A DNA stretch of 64,000 bases from positions 349,372 to 413,371 of the forward strand of contig NZ_FOCE01000001.1 in the NCBI RefSeq assembly GCF_900110025.1. Reading direction: 5' to 3'. Below the pieces are notes generated by a model, which saw only the letters and a program-made list of their open reading frames with translations, did not search any database and was not told where the DNA came from. The DNA is from Gemmobacter aquatilis (GTDB lineage: Bacteria; Pseudomonadota; Alphaproteobacteria; Rhodobacterales; Rhodobacteraceae). Within the stretch, counting starts at the first letter, position 1, and each line of letters begins with the position of its first letter. Below are positions 62,754-64,000 of this stretch, piece after piece. Made by a program: the position numbers and the translations under genes.

Positions 62754-63581
62754 TCAATCTTGGTCCAAGCCGATCCGATCCACCTGTTTTTGCAGGGCGA
62801 TCCGGTCAAGCTGCTCGATCGGCAGCGCGGCGAAGGCTGTGATGCGCCGACGCAGCCCCGCATAGGTCTGCGCAAAAGCAAGGCTCTTTTCGGCGGCAGT
62901 TCCCGTCACCTTCACGGGATCAGGCAGGCCCCAATGGCCACTGATCGGTTGGCCGGGCCAAGGCGGGCATTCCTCGGCTGCGGAGGTATCGCAGACCGTG
63001 AACACGAAGTCCATTTTCGGCGCCCCATCTTTCTGAAATTCCAAAAGATGTTTGGACCGAAGCCCTTCCACATGGTGGTCATTGCGGGCCAGCACATCGA
63101 GGGCGAAGGGATTCAGTTCGGAATTGGGGCGGGTTCCTGCCGAATAGGCATTGAAACGCCCTTCACCCAGATCACGCATCAGGGCTTCGGCGAAAATTGA
63201 CCGGGCCGAGTTGCCCGAACAGATGAACAGCACGTTATAGGTTTTTTGCGGCATGATCGGTTCCGGCTGGGCGAGAAAGGGTGAAGACAACTCTGGTCGG
63301 CTGCGACCGCAGTCGGCGAACAGATAGGCGATAAGCGCGGCAGCGGTTTCGATGTCGGCAGCATAGTGGATGGACCTGCCATGCCGTTCCGAACGAACAA
63401 GCCCTGCCGCTTCAAGTTCGGCAAGGTAATGCGAGAGTGTGTTCTGCTTGAGCCCCAGCGCTTCTGCGATTTCGGTTGGCCGCACCCCATGCGGGGCATG
63501 GCGCATCAGCAGGCGGAAAACCAGAAGGCGTCCGGTATGCCCAAGGGCAGAGAAGAGGCGGGTTGCTGCGTCAATTTCCAT
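62754..63581 (-). CDS. ArsR-ArsC fusion: arsenic repressor joined to arsenate reductase
   Basis: A 275-residue two-domain protein. Residues 1-95 form an ArsR winged helix ([41 protein letters not shown]). Residues 112-275 form a low-molecular-weight-phosphatase-type arsenate reductase with CSGNSAR (Cys121, Arg127) and resolving cysteines Cys197 and Cys205 ([13 protein letters not shown]). The usual ArsR ELCVCDL metal site is missing. ATG 63581 has AGGAAAT close by; 63629 is an upstream alternative. Confidence 0.92.
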   Translation of the reverse strand: MEIDAATRLFSALGHTGRLLVFRLLMRHAPHGVRPTEIAEALGLKQNTLSHYLAELEAAGLVRSERHGRSIHYAADIETAAALIAYLFADCGRSRPELSSPFLAQPEPIMPQKTYNVLFICSGNSARSIFAEALMRDLGEGRFNAYSAGTRPNSELNPFALDVLARNDHHVEGLRSKHLLEFQKDGAPKMDFVFTVCDTSAAEECPPWPGQPISGHWGLPDPVKVTGTAAEKSLAFAQTYAGLRRRITAFAALPIEQLDRIALQKQVDRIGLDQD

Positions 63582-63594
63582 ATTTCCTGAATAT
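63580..63594. promoter_or_regulatory. Operator-like palindrome at the ars operon start
   Basis: ATATT-TCCTG-AATAT, perfect 5-bp arms, overlapping the start and ribosome site of the ArsR-ArsC gene. A candidate autoregulatory ArsR site. Confidence 0.4.
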
Positions 63595-63662
63595 AAGAAC
63601 CATCTGACATCTTCCAATGAAGTTTTCATGACAGGGTTGGTTGCATCGTAACCGGCCGGTTG

Positions 63663-63959
63663 TTACCGCGGTGACTGTGCCTTGATACGGGCGACGAGTT
63701 CTGCGTCATCGACGAAGTCGTCGAGGAAGGCGTGCCAGTTTTCGGTGGTGATGCGCGCGTCCCTGAGCATGTCTTTTAGCTCATCGATGGCATCATCGGT
63801 CAGGGCGGTGATGGTGTCGTCCGGTCCGGTATAGACGCTGATGATCGAGCCATAGCTCAGGTTGTCGTCATTGTAGACGATTGCTTCGAGAAGCTCGGGA
63901 TCTTCGCCCAGCATCTTGGCGACGTAGTCGAGGGTGCAGACATGGGTAACGGTTGCCAT
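63663..63959 (-). CDS. Small acidic protein of unknown family
   Basis: A 98-residue acidic protein: MATVTHVCTLDYVAKMLGED, YNDDNLSYGSIISVYTG, ending ELVARIKAQSPR. The start ATG overlaps the stop of an upstream gene (TGATG), so the two are coupled. I do not recognise the family; short acidic proteins like this often follow ParB-like genes on alphaproteobacterial plasmids and integrated elements, which would make it accessory. That remains a guess. Confidence 0.6.
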   Translation of the reverse strand: MATVTHVCTLDYVAKMLGEDPELLEAIVYNDDNLSYGSIISVYTGPDDTITALTDDAIDELKDMLRDARITTENWHAFLDDFVDDAELVARIKAQSPR

Positions 63960-64000
63960 CAGGCGGCCTCGGGTAGCGTTGCAGGAAGCGGGGACCAGTT
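63959..64000 (-). CDS. C-terminal end of an unidentified gene
   Basis: The frame ending at TGA 63961-63959 encodes NWSPLPATLPEAA. Only 13 residues are in the window, so the product cannot be named. Support comes from the TGATG overlap with the next start. Confidence 0.45.
   Translation of the reverse strand, partial: NWSPLPATLPEAA

Noticed and set aside
1..64000. CRISPR arrays, transposases, integrases, phage genes
   Set aside because: No regularly spaced repeats and no such proteins were seen.

Overview
The window looks like the chromosome of a high-GC alphaproteobacterium of the Rhodobacteraceae (Rhodobacter/Gemmobacter type). The evidence is the RegB-PrrC-RegA-HvrA-ahcY neighbourhood typical of that family, a hemD-(mitofilin-like)-hemY run, CtrA-type TTAA-N7-TTAA boxes, an alphaproteobacterial fli/mot cluster, and a short rpoN. 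I see no insertion sequence, phage gene or CRISPR array. tRNA-Thr(CGT) is the only RNA gene found.

Layout. 1-2231: end of a sugar-kinase-like gene, tsaE, and a PAS protein preceded by a CtrA box. 2356-7582: regB < > prrC-regA-hvrA, an HD hydrolase, ahcY. 7718-16711: housekeeping genes (methyltransferase, DUF2853, EVE, YciI, gpsA, tsaD, hemD, hemY, tRNA-Thr, oxyR, glyoxalase). 16739-21458: an rpoN copy beside a group of unrecognised genes, including a WD40-like protein. 21492-31335: the most interesting region, a propane-monooxygenase-type soluble diiron monooxygenase operon (prmABCD, amidohydrolase, MIP18/DUF59 protein, divergent GroEL, Zn alcohol dehydrogenase), with its AcoR/MimR-type activator convergent at 31355-33367. 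33488-34506: two small genes of uncertain role. 34680-42455: flagellar genes fliP-N-H-F < > fliL-DUF6468-motE-motA-secreted protein. 42456-47716: a sparse stretch, then cytochrome c/FMO and PPOX/GAF genes. 47950-51465: pcaR and pcaIJF. 51663-55662: sulfate ABC transporter and an Lrp regulator. 55744-60288: dctA < > dctB-dctD. 60425-63581: arsenic operon (ArsR-ArsC fusion, GAPDH, ArsJ). 63663-64000: a small unknown gene and the end of another.

The prm region reads as a complete regulated system. A cluster of related palindromic motifs (about 21589-21804), an IHF-like site (21875-21887) and a -24/-12 promoter (21936-21951) sit in the order expected of a sigma-54 promoter driven from upstream enhancers. 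They are followed by a 67-codon leader ORF whose stop overlaps the prmA start. The operon supplies the oxygenase, a chaperonin and Fe-protein factor probably needed to fold and load it, and an alcohol dehydrogenase for the product. The activator keeps GAFTGA, so it should use sigma-54, and an rpoN copy lies 4 kb upstream. By contrast, the DctD in the same window has lost GAFTGA and the Walker B glutamate, and no good sigma-54 promoter is visible in front of dctA.
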